A stretch of DNA of 64,000 nucleotides. Source: Andalucia godoyi. Taxonomy: Eukaryota; Discoba; Jakobea; Jakobida; Andaluciidae. Every line of letters begins with the position of its first letter. Positions within the stretch are counted from its first letter, which is position 1. The translations under genes were made by a program, and so were the position numbers. The stretch lies in assembly GCA_009859145.1 (NCBI GenBank), contig VRVR01000032.1, positions 152,854 to 216,853 on the forward strand, given 5' to 3'. The notes beneath the pieces were generated by a model that worked only from the letters and a program-made list of their open reading frames with translations, searched no databases and was not told where the DNA came from. Below, piece after piece: positions 20,154 through 29,979 of this stretch.

Positions 20154-21431
20154 TTATCTTTTCCTGGCAGCACCAAGAACAGCGGGACTCTCTCGAAGAA
20201 ATGGAACTCTCGATACCAGAAACGGTTGCACGAACAACACGGACATTAAAAAGAAGGTCATCAAATAACCGCACAGAATCGCAGTTGCCGTCAGAGGACC
20301 AGCGTAGATCGTGTAGACCGTCTTGTTCACCGCTCCAGTAAGCAAATTCGCAACCAAGAACAGCAAGAGAGAGTTTGCATTAACAGACTTTTGCACAGTT
20401 AAAGGTCGAATTCTCAGACAGGACATCACAAACAGGCAAAACGTGTTCACAGAAACAATAAAAAACACGTATGGAAGGTTGCAGGATCGTCGAGAGCACG
20501 GTTCAACAAAGCTATCCAATGCATACGCTGCGATAGCACAACCTAAAGATACGATGGAAAGCATCTTGAGATCCACACAAGCTTTCCGCACAACTCTTCC
20601 AGCATTCGATATCGCGAGATACCCGATTACGGAAAAAATGCCTTCGCGATTTGCAGAAAAAAAATCAGTCCGAGGAGAATTCCACAGATAGAGCGCCAAG
20701 GTATTGTACTCTCCAAACGGAAAGAACACGAGCCAAAGTTGATACAACATGACTGCACCAAAGGACCACGATGGTTTAATGCGAAGTGCGGGATCTGAGA
20801 GGGCGGCAACGACAGCAAGGGTCAGGAAGAAATTCCAGTGCACGCCGTACTCTGACACATGCTTCTGATAGTCTGCTGCGGATGTCAAAAAGAAACGAAC
20901 AGCCCCAAGCGCCAACAACGGAGCAACAGACTTGAGAAAGGAATTCTTCCTCGATCGACTGCTCGACACCATTCCTGAAGAAAAGACAAACGATCCAACT
21001 CCAGCGTCCATCACAGACCACCCATACGTCTCTGTTTTTGCAAACCTTCGAGGAAAAACTGTGAAGTCCACTGCGAGGATTGCAATCACAGTCGAAAGCA
21101 TCATATCAGCCCGGTAGACTGTCAAGACATCTCTAGACAAGACATCCTCGGACTTGCTTCGTTTCTTGGAAAGCCAGTATTTGGCGAAAACAATCACAAG
21201 AAAAAGCGGGCCTAAGTACACGACATAGTCAGCCAGCAGAGTGTTAAACAGCAGCAAAGGAACCGCACGGACAGCAAATTCCAGAAACCATGAAGATTGT
21301 ATGTGAAGTGTTCCGACCAGAGCCGAAAAAGAAGAGAGAGTTTGGATAAGAATGAACGTCTCAAAGAAAGAAGATCCCGTCAATCCAGAGACGAACGCCT
21401 CCTGTTCCTCTCGATACGACGACTGCGCCAT
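20154..21431 (-). CDS. GWT1: GPI-anchor inositol acyltransferase GWT1/PIG-W
   Basis: The protein has 425 residues from the ATG at 21429-21431. It has about a dozen hydrophobic segments and the family hallmark DYQKHVSEYGVHWNFFLTL in the middle, preceded by GVGSFVFSSGMV and GAVRFF, and followed by NREGIFSVIGYLAI. GWT1/PIG-W is the ER membrane enzyme that acylates the inositol ring of GlcN-PI, an early step of GPI-anchor synthesis. Length and topology match. It lies convergent to citrate synthase (190 bp apart) and divergent from the lysyl-tRNA synthetase. The spacer of about 300 bp there holds a run of 14 C's near 21581-21594. Confidence 0.93.
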   Translation of the reverse strand: MAQSSYREEQEAFVSGLTGSSFFETFILIQTLSSFSALVGTLHIQSSWFLEFAVRAVPLLLFNTLLADYVVYLGPLFLVIVFAKYWLSKKRSKSEDVLSRDVLTVYRADMMLSTVIAILAVDFTVFPRRFAKTETYGWSVMDAGVGSFVFSSGMVSSSRSRKNSFLKSVAPLLALGAVRFFLTSAADYQKHVSEYGVHWNFFLTLAVVAALSDPALRIKPSWSFGAVMLYQLWLVFFPFGEYNTLALYLWNSPRTDFFSANREGIFSVIGYLAISNAGRVVRKACVDLKMLSIVSLGCAIAAYALDSFVEPCSRRSCNLPYVFFIVSVNTFCLFVMSCLRIRPLTVQKSVNANSLLLFLVANLLTGAVNKTVYTIYAGPLTATAILCGYLMTFFLMSVLFVQPFLVSRVPFLRESPAVLGAARKR

Positions 21432-21739
21432 CAAGTCTTTTTTGTTGGTTGCTGGCTGTTGCTCTTCTTCTTTATTTGTCGTCTAGCGAGCGACTCAGGA
21501 CAGTTCGAAAAACACAGAACACCCTGTATGGACGCGGTGGGTGGCGCTTCGACCGTCCTCAAACGCATGAGTGAACCCCGCCCCCCCCCCCCCGGCCTTG
21601 CGAGGAACTAAGAATCCACATATGCTGCGTGTCTTTTTCCTCTCGCACTTCCGCTCGCATTCCTTCTTCTTCCGCTCTCGCGGTTCAGTTTGTTCATTCG
21701 CGTAAGGGCATTTTGCGACTCGCATTTTCAGATTGTCGA

Positions 21740-23215
21740 ATGTTGAAGAGATTTTTGGTGCGCTCGTTTTCTTCGCGTTTGTCGTATCCGTTCAAGAAGG
21801 ACTATCCTGCACCGACGCATACAGTACAGTCATTTCGCAGTTCGTTTACGTCGTTGCTTGCTGGGGCGCGCCAAACGGATAGTCCCTGTGTCCTCGTGGG
21901 ACGCATTGCTTCCATCCGTGAGTCGTCAAGCAAACTCGTGTTCTATTCGCTAAGCGCTCCTTTGGATCCGACGGTTTCTTTGCAGATTATGGCAGATGCT
22001 CAATATTATGATGCAGTGCACGGTCCCTTCTCAGAAGCAGTTCAGAATGTGAAGAGAGGAGACTATGTCTGTATTGAAGGATTTCCAGGAAAATCTCAGA
22101 AAGGAGAACTGTCGATTTTCCCAAGGAAAGTTACGGTTCTTGCTCCGTGTTTACACAGTCTTCCCTCGCACGATGGGTTGGCGGACCCAAATTTGAGATA
22201 CCGGAACAGGCACCTTGACATGATTGTGGATGGACGCAGGGTTGTCAAAGCTATCGAAGCACGAAACCACGTGTATGGAGTTATTAGACGTGTTCTCTCA
22301 CAGAATGGATTTACGGAAGTCGAAACCCCAATGCTCCAGTGGTTAGCGGGTGGAGCAAATGCGCGTCCGTTCAAGACTGCCATGGATTCGTTTGGAAGAG
22401 ATCATCTGCAGATGGAGCTGCGAATTGCTCCGGAGCTTTTCCTGAAGCAGCTTGTGATTGGCGGCCTGGAGCGAGTGTTTGAACTTGGAAGGCAATTCCG
22501 AAACGAAGGTGCCGATGCGACACACAACCCGGAGTTCACCACCTGCGAATTCTATGGCGCGCATCTCGATGCCGATGACATGGCTTCTCTCGCGGAAACG
22601 ATCGTTTGTCAAATCTTAGGCTGGCCAGCGACAAGACGGCCGTTTCCAAGGCTTTCGTTTGTCGACACAATTGAGCAAGAAACCAAGGATTTGATGCCTG
22701 CGGATTTGAGCGACGAAGACGCCATTCGGCAGTTCTGCTCAAAACACCATGCACTACCGAGTTCAAAGCCGTATACCGTATCACGGTGCCTAGATTCCTT
22801 GGCGGAGAAATTTATTGAACCGCTGTGCGACCCCGAATTCTGCACATTTATTGTCGACCATCCGATAGCTCTTAGTCCGTTGGCTCGTGAGCATCCGGAC
22901 CTGACGAAACGAAAGCGTGGGTTGTCGCATCGTTTCGAGTTATTCTTGGCAAGAAAGGAGATTGCGAATGGATACTCAGAACTGAATAGACCCGATGAAC
23001 AAAAACTTCGTTTTGATGCGCAGAAGGAGCAGCAGAAGAAGGGCGATGCAGAAGCTCGAACTGGGGCTGACGAGGATTTTGTGAAGGCATTGGAATTTGG
23101 GTTGCCTCCGACCGGAGGTTGTGGCCTCGGCATTGATCGTCTTGTCATGTCTTTGTGCCAGGAGAAGCATATTCGAGACGTCCTGTTGTTTCCGCTTATG
23201 CGTCCGCAAGCCTGA
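21740..23215 (+). CDS. KARS: Lysyl-tRNA synthetase, class II, mitochondrial-type
   Basis: The protein has 491 residues from the ATG at 21740. The first residues (MLKRFLVRSFSSRLSYPFKK) form a basic amphipathic presequence. They are followed by an OB-fold anticodon-binding domain (about 30-150) and the class II core: motif 1 region (VETPMLQWLAGGANARPF), motif 2 (FELGRQFRNEGADATHNPEF...CEFY) and motif 3 (GCGLGIDRLVM). These patterns are lysine-specific rather than Asp/Asn. The enzyme charges tRNA-Lys. The presequence and lack of the usual long charged cytosolic N-extension favour mitochondrial import. One nuclear gene could also serve both compartments through alternative starts. A 30-residue charged insertion (KLRFDAQKEQQKKGDAEAR) precedes motif 3, as in bacterial-like LysRS. 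Confidence 0.92.
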   Translation: MLKRFLVRSFSSRLSYPFKKDYPAPTHTVQSFRSSFTSLLAGARQTDSPCVLVGRIASIRESSSKLVFYSLSAPLDPTVSLQIMADAQYYDAVHGPFSEAVQNVKRGDYVCIEGFPGKSQKGELSIFPRKVTVLAPCLHSLPSHDGLADPNLRYRNRHLDMIVDGRRVVKAIEARNHVYGVIRRVLSQNGFTEVETPMLQWLAGGANARPFKTAMDSFGRDHLQMELRIAPELFLKQLVIGGLERVFELGRQFRNEGADATHNPEFTTCEFYGAHLDADDMASLAETIVCQILGWPATRRPFPRLSFVDTIEQETKDLMPADLSDEDAIRQFCSKHHALPSSKPYTVSRCLDSLAEKFIEPLCDPEFCTFIVDHPIALSPLAREHPDLTKRKRGLSHRFELFLARKEIANGYSELNRPDEQKLRFDAQKEQQKKGDAEARTGADEDFVKALEFGLPPTGGCGLGIDRLVMSLCQEKHIRDVLLFPLMRPQA

Positions 23216-23363
23216 TCCCTATCTATGTTCATCTTAATCCTTCCCTCATAAACACATTACCGTAGCCGTAGCGCAGATCACCTTCAGGAGCATTGTTTTA
23301 CTTTTGTTGTCGTCGATCTGCCGATGCCGATGCCGATGCCGATTGCTTGTACAATTTTGCGCG

Positions 23364-24017
23364 TCATCTTCCAGCAGTGCGTGTTTCTATTCTAGCAAAG
23401 TACTTTGGGTCCAAAACACCGTTCACACCAGAGCTCAGAACAACACCATTTGACGACAAAAAGAACTGAATTCCATCTCTCATGGCGCCGTGAGTGTCGA
23501 CATAAATGTAAACGTCAACGTTGTTGCGCATTCCAGATTTCACAGACACATCGCCGTGAATCCCCGTCGCAAAGTGGATAAACATTCTCGAAAATCTCTT
23601 CAGTCCTTCCTGGGAAATTGCAGGCAAAAGATGCGAGTATGTGCCATGTACAACAATTGCAGGAATAGTCTCTTGCGTCAATAGGACGTAGTCCTTTTCA
23701 ATGCCGTCAAGCTGAATCGAATGGCCTTGTGTTGCACGAATGCGGTCACGCGACGCATCGAATTCATATCTTCCCTTGCTGTCCGAAGCCACCACATGTT
23801 CCAATATCACGCGAGTCACCTGTAGACTTTTCAAGTTACGGTGAGAGAGCAAGTCATCAACGTGCATGAACCCGTCATCCGCTATGGCGAGACCCTCCTT
23901 TGTTGCCCCGTGCCGCAGAAGGTACGACATCGTTTTGGAAATCCTTGTCAAATCATCTACTGGACGACGCCTGCTACCGGATGCCATTTGCTTCAATACT
24001 GCTTTTGCCAGATGCAT
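23364..24017 (-). CDS. TPT1: tRNA 2'-phosphotransferase (Tpt1/KptA)
   Basis: The protein has 217 residues from the ATG at 24015-24017. A start at 23985-23987 would give 207 and also fits. The frame remains open far upstream, but as an AT-rich hydrophobic stretch without ATG. Family blocks are clear: SKTMSYLLRHGA near the N-terminus, DGFMHVDDLL, GRYEF, RATQGHS and HGTYSHLLPAISQEGL, which form the NAD+-binding ADP-ribosyltransferase-like fold. The enzyme removes the 2'-phosphate left at tRNA splice junctions by transfer to NAD+. Its presence suggests plant/fungal-type (healing and sealing) tRNA ligation. With the Thg1-like protein this is the second RNA end-processing enzyme in the window. Confidence 0.93.
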   Translation of the reverse strand: MHLAKAVLKQMASGSRRRPVDDLTRISKTMSYLLRHGATKEGLAIADDGFMHVDDLLSHRNLKSLQVTRVILEHVVASDSKGRYEFDASRDRIRATQGHSIQLDGIEKDYVLLTQETIPAIVVHGTYSHLLPAISQEGLKRFSRMFIHFATGIHGDVSVKSGMRNNVDVYIYVDTHGAMRDGIQFFLSSNGVVLSSGVNGVLDPKYFARIETRTAGR

Positions 24018-24419
24018 GCATGCATTAAACAAGGTTAAAGGAAAATAAATGAAAGCAAATAACAAAACCAATTTAAATTTAAATAACAAATAAAGAGCCA
24101 AAACAAAGTCGAAACAAAAAACTGCACAAAAATATAGCGCGTTTTTTGAATTTGTCGTTTGCCCAATTTGAACCAAAATGAAGATTCACTCTACAGCGGA
24201 AAAAGAGAAACGCCGTCAGCAGCTTTTCTTTTTGAGCTGGGCTTTTCGTAGTAATGCAGTGCATCGCAGGCGCAAAAGCGTTGTCCGCACTGCTGCTCGC
24301 CAAAGCTGTGCCACCCCTGCAATGCGCGGTGGTGATCCAGGTTGTCCGACGCTGACAGCATAACATGACACAAAATCAAACTGTTACCGCACCGCTCGTT
24401 AACAACAAGACACGCACAA
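24018..24419. other. Spacer upstream of Tpt1
   Basis: The first ~150 bp are AT-rich, and the rest is unremarkable. It separates two minus-strand genes. I see no gene or repeat. Confidence 0.35.
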
Positions 24420-25784
24420 TCAGGGGAGACTGATGTGGACAGTGGATGGAAATTGTTCAGAGTCTGCGAATCGCAAGGGAACCGTGAACCGGTGTCTTTG
24501 AAGTTCAAGGCCTTTTGTGACTTTGTGTACCGTCCCATATCTGACATGAAGAAAGGAAGTCCCCAACCACGCGTCCAATTCGCAGTGAAAGGGCTTGTCA
24601 CATTTGTAGAGAAGATCGCGCTGGAAACGACGAGCAGCGGCGTCCCACTGAGGATTGTATTCCGTTTCCCACTGCAAATCTAGGCGCTTCGGCGCAGTGT
24701 CGGCGTTGCTGGATGAGATGATTGCAGATCCAATGCACTCAAACTCAATACATTGAACGGGAAAATCCTTGACTTGCTCGGGAGGAACAGAAAACGAGAC
24801 ACCAACTCTCCCGTACGACAGCACGTGGGGCGATAGAATTTTTGAAGCAACGTCCAGTTCGTTGCACACTGGCCCCATCAGAGGCAGCAATGCATTTGCA
24901 GACACAGTATCCTCGATGTCAAACAACGAAACTTCCCCAATCCGGCAAATTTCGTCCAGGAGTGGGGAAAATCCCGCCGAAGAGTCAAATGACAACTGGC
25001 TGCCTATTCCAAGTGAAGCGCGGATTGTTGAAATGGAACTCAAAGAAAAATCCAGGACTTGGCACGGCGCCGAAACATCGGCAGAAGGACAAATGTACAG
25101 ACGGGATGCACATGGAGACAAGCACAGCAACGTTGAATCAACAAACGCAAGCCTGGAAGCAGAGAAGGCCTGTGTTTTCGAGAAAAACGAGCCACCGGAG
25201 TGTTTCAATTTCACAGTGCCCAGCAATTCAAACGAATTCAAAGAAACCTCATATATCGATACTTCCGGGCAGGCAACAGCGACGAAAACACGGTCGCCAG
25301 TCCTGTAGCTAACTGCATCAACGACATTCTGCAAATGAAACACCACTTCTGCAGGGCGGTTTCCTAATCTGAAAAGCAGACGGAGATTCGGATCAAAATA
25401 AATGCGATTTCCCAGAGAGCGAACCGAGAACACAGGAAGACCAGAGTGAGAACGGGTGGCTCTGTGGTCTGCACTTGCGTCGTTGCAGGCAAAATGCAGG
25501 GCCCTCAGGGATTCCAAAAACCGAAGCCGCTGGCTGAAATCGGCACATAACGGCAAAATATTCTCGATTGTGGCACTTGCAGGAACGAAATCGGGGGCAG
25601 GCAGCTTGATAAGCGCCATCGTGTTCGCTGGAAGAGGAACTCCCAGCGCAGAATCGGCAAATGCGAACGGAATAGACATCGATTTCAAGTGAGACAACGC
25701 CGTAGAAACCCAGACGTTCTGTGGTCTTTGGGATAATTCATCTACATTCAAAATCAGTTTCCTCAATCCAGATCTCAAGTACAT
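24420..25784 (-). CDS. Conserved-looking protein of unknown function
   Basis: The protein has 454 residues from the ATG at 25782-25784 (MYLRSGLRKLILNVDELSQR). It shows alternating hydrophobic beta-strand-like segments throughout (VFVAVACPEVSIYEVSLNS, SRLAFVDSTLLCLSPCASRL, RVGVSFSVPPEQVKDFPVQC), no signal peptide and no transmembrane helix. The pattern suggests an all-beta fold, perhaps a propeller, in the middle and an immunoglobulin-like or beta-sandwich C-terminus. I looked for PIG-X/PBN1 and checkpoint-clamp resemblances and found none that hold. The long single frame with normal codon use makes it a real gene. It is divergent from the gene at 26129. Confidence 0.75.
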   Translation of the reverse strand: MYLRSGLRKLILNVDELSQRPQNVWVSTALSHLKSMSIPFAFADSALGVPLPANTMALIKLPAPDFVPASATIENILPLCADFSQRLRFLESLRALHFACNDASADHRATRSHSGLPVFSVRSLGNRIYFDPNLRLLFRLGNRPAEVVFHLQNVVDAVSYRTGDRVFVAVACPEVSIYEVSLNSFELLGTVKLKHSGGSFFSKTQAFSASRLAFVDSTLLCLSPCASRLYICPSADVSAPCQVLDFSLSSISTIRASLGIGSQLSFDSSAGFSPLLDEICRIGEVSLFDIEDTVSANALLPLMGPVCNELDVASKILSPHVLSYGRVGVSFSVPPEQVKDFPVQCIEFECIGSAIISSSNADTAPKRLDLQWETEYNPQWDAAARRFQRDLLYKCDKPFHCELDAWLGTSFLHVRYGTVHKVTKGLELQRHRFTVPLRFADSEQFPSTVHISLP

Positions 25785-26128
25785 GTGCTCATAAAAAGGC
25801 TTTGTTCACAAGCCCAAGTGTTCTGTAAATGTTTTTGTGCTGATGGGCGAAAACCAAAACCGCCAAGTCTCCGAGAGAAGGATTGCAAAGGCTTTCTTCG
25901 ACTTTCGACTTTTCGAAAAACAGCCACATTGGATATGATGACCAAGGCTCAAGCAGACATCCAGTCCGCGACTCAACGTCTCGGCGCGAGCGATTGGTTC
26001 TTTTTCTTCCTGCTGTTTTCTTCTTCTCCCCTTCAACGGATTCATTGTCTTCTGTGCTTCTTTTGATCGCATTCCACATCAGCACGTGGCGAGGACAGTG
26101 ATGACTGTGCGGGATTCTACCATCAATC
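25785..26128. promoter_or_regulatory. Divergent promoter region
   Basis: This is 344 bp between divergent starts. A T/C-rich stretch at 26000-26060 precedes the plus-strand gene. I recognise no specific element. Confidence 0.35.
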
Positions 26129-27562
26129 ATGTCCACGTTGTGTTTTCCAGAGGGTAGTCCCTTGTTGGAAGAACTTCAGGAGGACATGCTCCGAGTGGCC
26201 TCTTTCTCTGTTCCCAGCGTTCCCGTACCCCCATCCGTGCAGTCAACGACTAGTCTCGGAGTCGACGTGTCTCTATGCATACTCAGTTTGCTTGCTCCTC
26301 GTAGTCGCTTTGCTGCTGCACGAATGTTTACGCTCCGACGGCAGGCGTACTCAGATGAGACTAATGTGACGTACGTCGACTTGCTACAGCTTCTGTCTGC
26401 ATATCGACGTCCGGTCTTGGACTGTGCAGTCGTCCTTCTCTTTCTTACCGCTGTCTACACGCGATCCATTCTTTTTCTGGCATCTTCTTTATTGCTTTTT
26501 CTGTTTGGCATTTGGTTCGGGAAACGTCTCGAAGATGCACGGCATCAATTTTCGAACGTGCGCCAGTTTCTTGCGGATGGCACAAGAAAGTCTTCCAAGA
26601 TTTCACGAAATCTTCGAATAGCTCGGAGAGACTTGCAGTTCCTCCAGTACATCAACGCACCACAAGAGGAAGTCGGCAGCCTTGTGAAAGACCTGCAAGA
26701 TCTTGAAACACAATATTGCTGGAAGCTCGGTTCGCCGAAGGACGCAAATGTGGAGACGTTCCTGGAACGAGTGGGCGTGGGTATTTTGCAAAATCCTTGT
26801 GAACCCAAGGGGTTGGAGTCCGAGACCCATTTGATTAGGAATGTGATTCCGGCGGTGGATTTCACTCTGGCTGGGTCACAAACACTTCGCACAAGAGCTG
26901 CACAACTTGTACGCGAACGGCATGCTGTGAAAAGTTCTGCTGACCCACCTGATACGGATTGGAGAGATCGTGTCCAGATGCTATGCTTGGAAATCTGCAA
27001 AGTACTGCATTCGAGCCGTGACGATGAGATGATTTCTCATCTGGAAATGCAGTCTCGGAAGCTGCGAGACTTGATCACGCATTGTATGAACACTGCGAAC
27101 GAGCGCGTGCAGAAAAATGACGAGCAGCCAAAATTGCGGGCGACACCGCATGTCGAGCCAGTAGACACAGACACGGATGCAGACGAACCAGGAATCTTGT
27201 GGGCCAGTTCAGAACCTCGGTATTCCACGGTTAATCAGGAAACTTTCAAAGAACCAATAATGGTTTTTGGAGACGAGCCATTCGAGGAAGAAAAAGACGA
27301 CGGAATGCGCAGCGAAACTAGAGAACCCTTTGTTGCGGGAATCGGTTTCCGTCTTCCCATGCATCCGGCAAACGCAAAAGTTCGGCCGCTCGTATGTGAC
27401 GAGTGGGTCGTCCCGGAATCCCGAGAAACAACATTTGAAGCGCAGGCTGATTCAGTCAGATCCGAAGGCACTGTTCGCAAAGCGCTGATGAACGAGCTGT
27501 CGTCTGCATTGCGATTCCGGGGAGATGCACAAAAATCGCGAATGGTACATTCACCGTTCTAG
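26129..27562 (+). CDS. Membrane-anchored coiled-coil protein, possibly vezatin-like
   Basis: The protein has 477 residues from the ATG at 26129. A hydrophobic hairpin at about 95-135 (VLDCAVVLLFLTAVY...ILFLASSLLLFLFGIWFG) is followed by a basic helical region and an acidic tail. The tail ends with a helical block near RKALMNELSSALRFR. A double transmembrane hairpin plus a C-terminal acidic segment (MVFGDEPFEEEKDD) ahead of an ELxxxL helix is the pattern of the vezatin family. In animals vezatin works at adherens junctions, and in fungi related proteins tether myosin to peroxisomes. The match is by pattern only and may be coincidence. The TAG stop (27560-27562) overlaps the stop of the convergent DUF455 gene. 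Confidence 0.7.
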   Translation: MSTLCFPEGSPLLEELQEDMLRVASFSVPSVPVPPSVQSTTSLGVDVSLCILSLLAPRSRFAAARMFTLRRQAYSDETNVTYVDLLQLLSAYRRPVLDCAVVLLFLTAVYTRSILFLASSLLLFLFGIWFGKRLEDARHQFSNVRQFLADGTRKSSKISRNLRIARRDLQFLQYINAPQEEVGSLVKDLQDLETQYCWKLGSPKDANVETFLERVGVGILQNPCEPKGLESETHLIRNVIPAVDFTLAGSQTLRTRAAQLVRERHAVKSSADPPDTDWRDRVQMLCLEICKVLHSSRDDEMISHLEMQSRKLRDLITHCMNTANERVQKNDEQPKLRATPHVEPVDTDTDADEPGILWASSEPRYSTVNQETFKEPIMVFGDEPFEEEKDDGMRSETREPFVAGIGFRLPMHPANAKVRPLVCDEWVVPESRETTFEAQADSVRSEGTVRKALMNELSSALRFRGDAQKSRMVHSPF

Positions 27563-28401
27563 CGACTGAGGGGTTCATACCATTCATACGACAGTCCAGC
27601 AGCGGTGCGTGCTACGACATTAAACGGGGGCTGCAGCTTCCCGTGAAAGTAGTTCCGCACGAGTTCTTGAAACACGCTTTGCACATTGGCGCCCGACCGA
27701 ATCTGAGGACATAGGTGTCGAAACCACTTCACTCCACAACTGACATGACTGATTTCCTCGTTGTAAATTCTTTCGAGAAGCTCAGCAGACTCGTGGTCTC
27801 CGATGTTCCGGAACCTCGTTATAATCTGCGGCGTCACGTCAAGTCCTCTCGCTTCATGCACACAGTGCACGACAACCAGCCTCGCAAGAATGTCATGTTT
27901 TGTGTTCATTGCTGAGCTCCAGAGGCCGTCGTGTACTGGCAGGGAGCCGTAATGCGACCCCAGTGACTGCAGTCGGTCGCTCAGCAATCGGAAGTGTCGC
28001 GACTCGTCTTCAGCCACCTTGAGCCAGTCCTGAAAAAAGTCTTCTGGAAGATTCTCGATGTGCGCAAAGCGCGCAATGATATCCCAGCTCAAATCAATCG
28101 CCCACGACTCAATGTGTGCAAGAGAATGAATCATGCTCGCTCGCCTCTCCGCGGACTCTCCAATGCTGCGTTTGGCGACGTTCCCAGGGGGAACTACATT
28201 CAAATCACTAGGACGAGCGGGATGGTCCGAGACCGCAAGCTGTGCTGCATCCGCCGCGCGAACGGGTCCAATCGCCCCCGTTTGATACAACTCGTAAAAG
28301 CACTGAGTCATGTTTGACTTTTCGAACACGCTTGGACAACGAAGAACTGCAAGAGCAGCATGGTGCAGCGATCGGGGAATCGCAGAAGCAGCAGCGCACA
28401 T
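27559..28401 (-). CDS. DUF455 ferritin-like protein
   Basis: The protein has 280 residues from the ATG at 28399-28401. It carries the four-helix-bundle metal-site pattern of the ferritin-like DUF455 family: a Glu in the first helix (LAHIESWAIDLSWD), the EDESRHF block, the VHCVHEARGLDVTP block and the IYNEEISHVSCGVKWF block. The spacing of E...ExxxH and E...EExxH is what a di-iron site needs. DUF455 members occur in bacteria, algae and protists and are related to tRNA-hydroxylating (MiaE) and other ferritin-like oxidases. The reaction is not established. Upstream sequence is a CT/CACT repeat. Confidence 0.88.
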   Translation of the reverse strand: MCAAASAIPRSLHHAALAVLRCPSVFEKSNMTQCFYELYQTGAIGPVRAADAAQLAVSDHPARPSDLNVVPPGNVAKRSIGESAERRASMIHSLAHIESWAIDLSWDIIARFAHIENLPEDFFQDWLKVAEDESRHFRLLSDRLQSLGSHYGSLPVHDGLWSSAMNTKHDILARLVVVHCVHEARGLDVTPQIITRFRNIGDHESAELLERIYNEEISHVSCGVKWFRHLCPQIRSGANVQSVFQELVRNYFHGKLQPPFNVVARTAAGLSYEWYEPLSR

Positions 28402-28470
28402 TCTCTCTCTCTCACTCACACACTCTCTCACTCACACACTCTCACTCGCTCACTCTCTCCCTCACAAATA
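28402..28470. repeat. CTCTCACTCACAC-type simple repeat
   Basis: This imperfect CT and CACTCACA-rich tract lies immediately upstream of the DUF455 start codon. It opens spurious frames on both strands. Confidence 0.85.
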
Positions 28471-28699
28471 CAACACCAAACGCTGCAAACGAGAAGAAGC
28501 AGACATCACACAGACGACGATTTTATTGTGGTCCCACGCAGAAATAGGATTTCATTCTTTCCTCCCCGTCTGTTATCGGCTCACAAGCTGCACAGGTGTG
28601 TTGCACCCACGCAGAAAGAGTAGGGCGGCCGAATTGTGGACGACAGACGGCGCGATGTATCGTTCATTAAAACATTGTGCTGCAGAGATTCCATCTGTC

Positions 28700-28771
28700 G
28701 CGCATGTAGTACAACGGTTAGTATGTGACCCTTCCAAGGTTATGACCGGGGTTCGACTCCCCGCATGCGCA
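28700..28771 (+). tRNA. tRNA-Gly (anticodon UCC)
   Basis: The gene is 72 nt. The acceptor GCGCATG pairs with CATGCGC, followed by discriminator A at 28771. The anticodon stem TGACC/GGTTA holds the loop CTTCCAA with TCC at its centre. The T arm GGGG-TTCGACT-CCCC gives a perfect B box (GGTTCGACTCC). The D arm is GTAGTACAACGGTTAGTAT-like, as in eukaryotic tRNA-Gly. There is no intron. It decodes GGA (and by wobble GGG) codons. Confidence 0.97.
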
Positions 28772-28778
28772 GTCATTC

Positions 28779-28788
28779 TTTTTTTTTT
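28779..28788 (+). terminator. RNA polymerase III poly-T terminator
   Basis: A run of ten T's starts eight bases after the tRNA 3' end, as expected for Pol III termination. Confidence 0.9.
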
Positions 28789-29051
28789 AGTCGTTTCCCA
28801 GCTTCTCTTCTCACAGCACCCCTTCGTTCCCATTTTATCTTTTCGCTCCGATTTTCGTTTCGTCCCTTCTCTGTTTGATTTCGATTTGCCGCATGACATA
28901 GGGGGGGGAACACAACAAAAACTAAGAAAACATAAAAAAAGAAACATAAAACAAAAAAGACGTAGAACTGTCGCTGTTTTCTCCTGCTTGTTCGCTGCAA
29001 AATGTCTTTTACCCGCAATCCGCTGTTCATAGGAAGGCCAGTGAATACAAT

Positions 29052-29441
29052 TTACGGCTCGTTATTCGGGCCATCTGTGAGCGCCCGGACAATTCGCATC
29101 AGATCGCAATCCTTCGATCCAAACTCTGTATGAGACAGCCATTCTTTAAGCGCTTGTGCATGTGCGACAAGCTCGATCTTGTCCGTCACTCTGGAAAGCC
29201 ACACAGGCTGCTGAACATCCGATGCAACGGAGTATGCAAAGGGCCCCGCACTGCCAGCCCAGCAGTGCATGGTCGAAGACAGTCTGTCAACAGGAACAGC
29301 AATCTTTCTTTCGATGTTCTCGCTGAATGGCCGACCACCAAAATACGTGATCGATATGTTCCAGTGGGAGCCGTCGCGGTGGAGTTCGTATTTGCGTTCG
29401 TCTGCAAATTCCCCAATGGACAGCAGCAGTGTCATGCTCAT
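29052..29441 (-). CDS. Small protein of unknown function
   Basis: The protein has 129 residues from the ATG at 29439-29441 (MSMTLLLSIGEF). The frame is open about 150 bp further upstream without an ATG. A strong acceptor-like sequence (TTTCTTTTTTCAG on the minus strand) sits just before the codons GGAAATCCAGAG, so an upstream exon joined there is possible. The sequence is soluble and of mixed alpha/beta character (HWNISITYFGGRPFSENI; HCWAGSAGPFAYSVASDV). I compared it in mind with proteasome-assembly chaperones and saw no match. The function is unknown. Confidence 0.55.
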   Translation of the reverse strand: MSMTLLLSIGEFADERKYELHRDGSHWNISITYFGGRPFSENIERKIAVPVDRLSSTMHCWAGSAGPFAYSVASDVQQPVWLSRVTDKIELVAHAQALKEWLSHTEFGSKDCDLMRIVRALTDGPNNEP

Positions 29442-29979
29442 CTCTGGATTTCCTGAAAAAAGAAAGTCGAGCAAGCTACGCAGTTCTTGAATATGATGAT
29501 AATACCGCACGGAGAAGACACTGACCAAGGTGCAGACGCAAAATGCAGAATGCTGCCGAACGCTCTCCGCGCGCTGTACAACTACCAATCCTTCGTTTTT
29601 CCTGCAGTCCAGTACACAGCGGGCTTTTTTTAAAATAGAAGATTGGCGGATATATTCCCCCGCTGCTGCCGCAGCAGGCGTGACTTGTCAGCGTGACATA
29701 GTTGCTGTCATCCTGCACCGTTATTTCGCACACTCTCTGAATTTCATTCCGACACTTTTCACAAACAGGCGCAATCCGACTAATAATTATTGTATTATGA
29801 TTGCTGTTCTTTTTATGTTGAAACTGTAATTTTAAAGTCTCTTCTTTTTTAATTGAAAAAGAAAAGAAAAAAGAAAGAAAAGAAGTAGAAACGAAGAGAA
29901 TAGCATTCATCGTCCCTTGCCTCAAGAACATTCTATCCTACTAACGCAGCACTTATCTTGAGCGCAATAAAACTTTGAA
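29442..29979. other. Divergent spacer
   Basis: The region is 538 bp. The part next to the kinesin start (29800-29900) is AT-rich with A/T homopolymers. A possible 5' exon of the small minus-strand gene would lie at 29455-29590. I see no other feature. Confidence 0.35.

Noticed and set aside
24420-25784. Idea that this protein is PIG-X/PBN1 or a checkpoint-clamp subunit
   Set aside because: There is no signal peptide or membrane anchor and no family-specific motif; the resemblance was only compositional.
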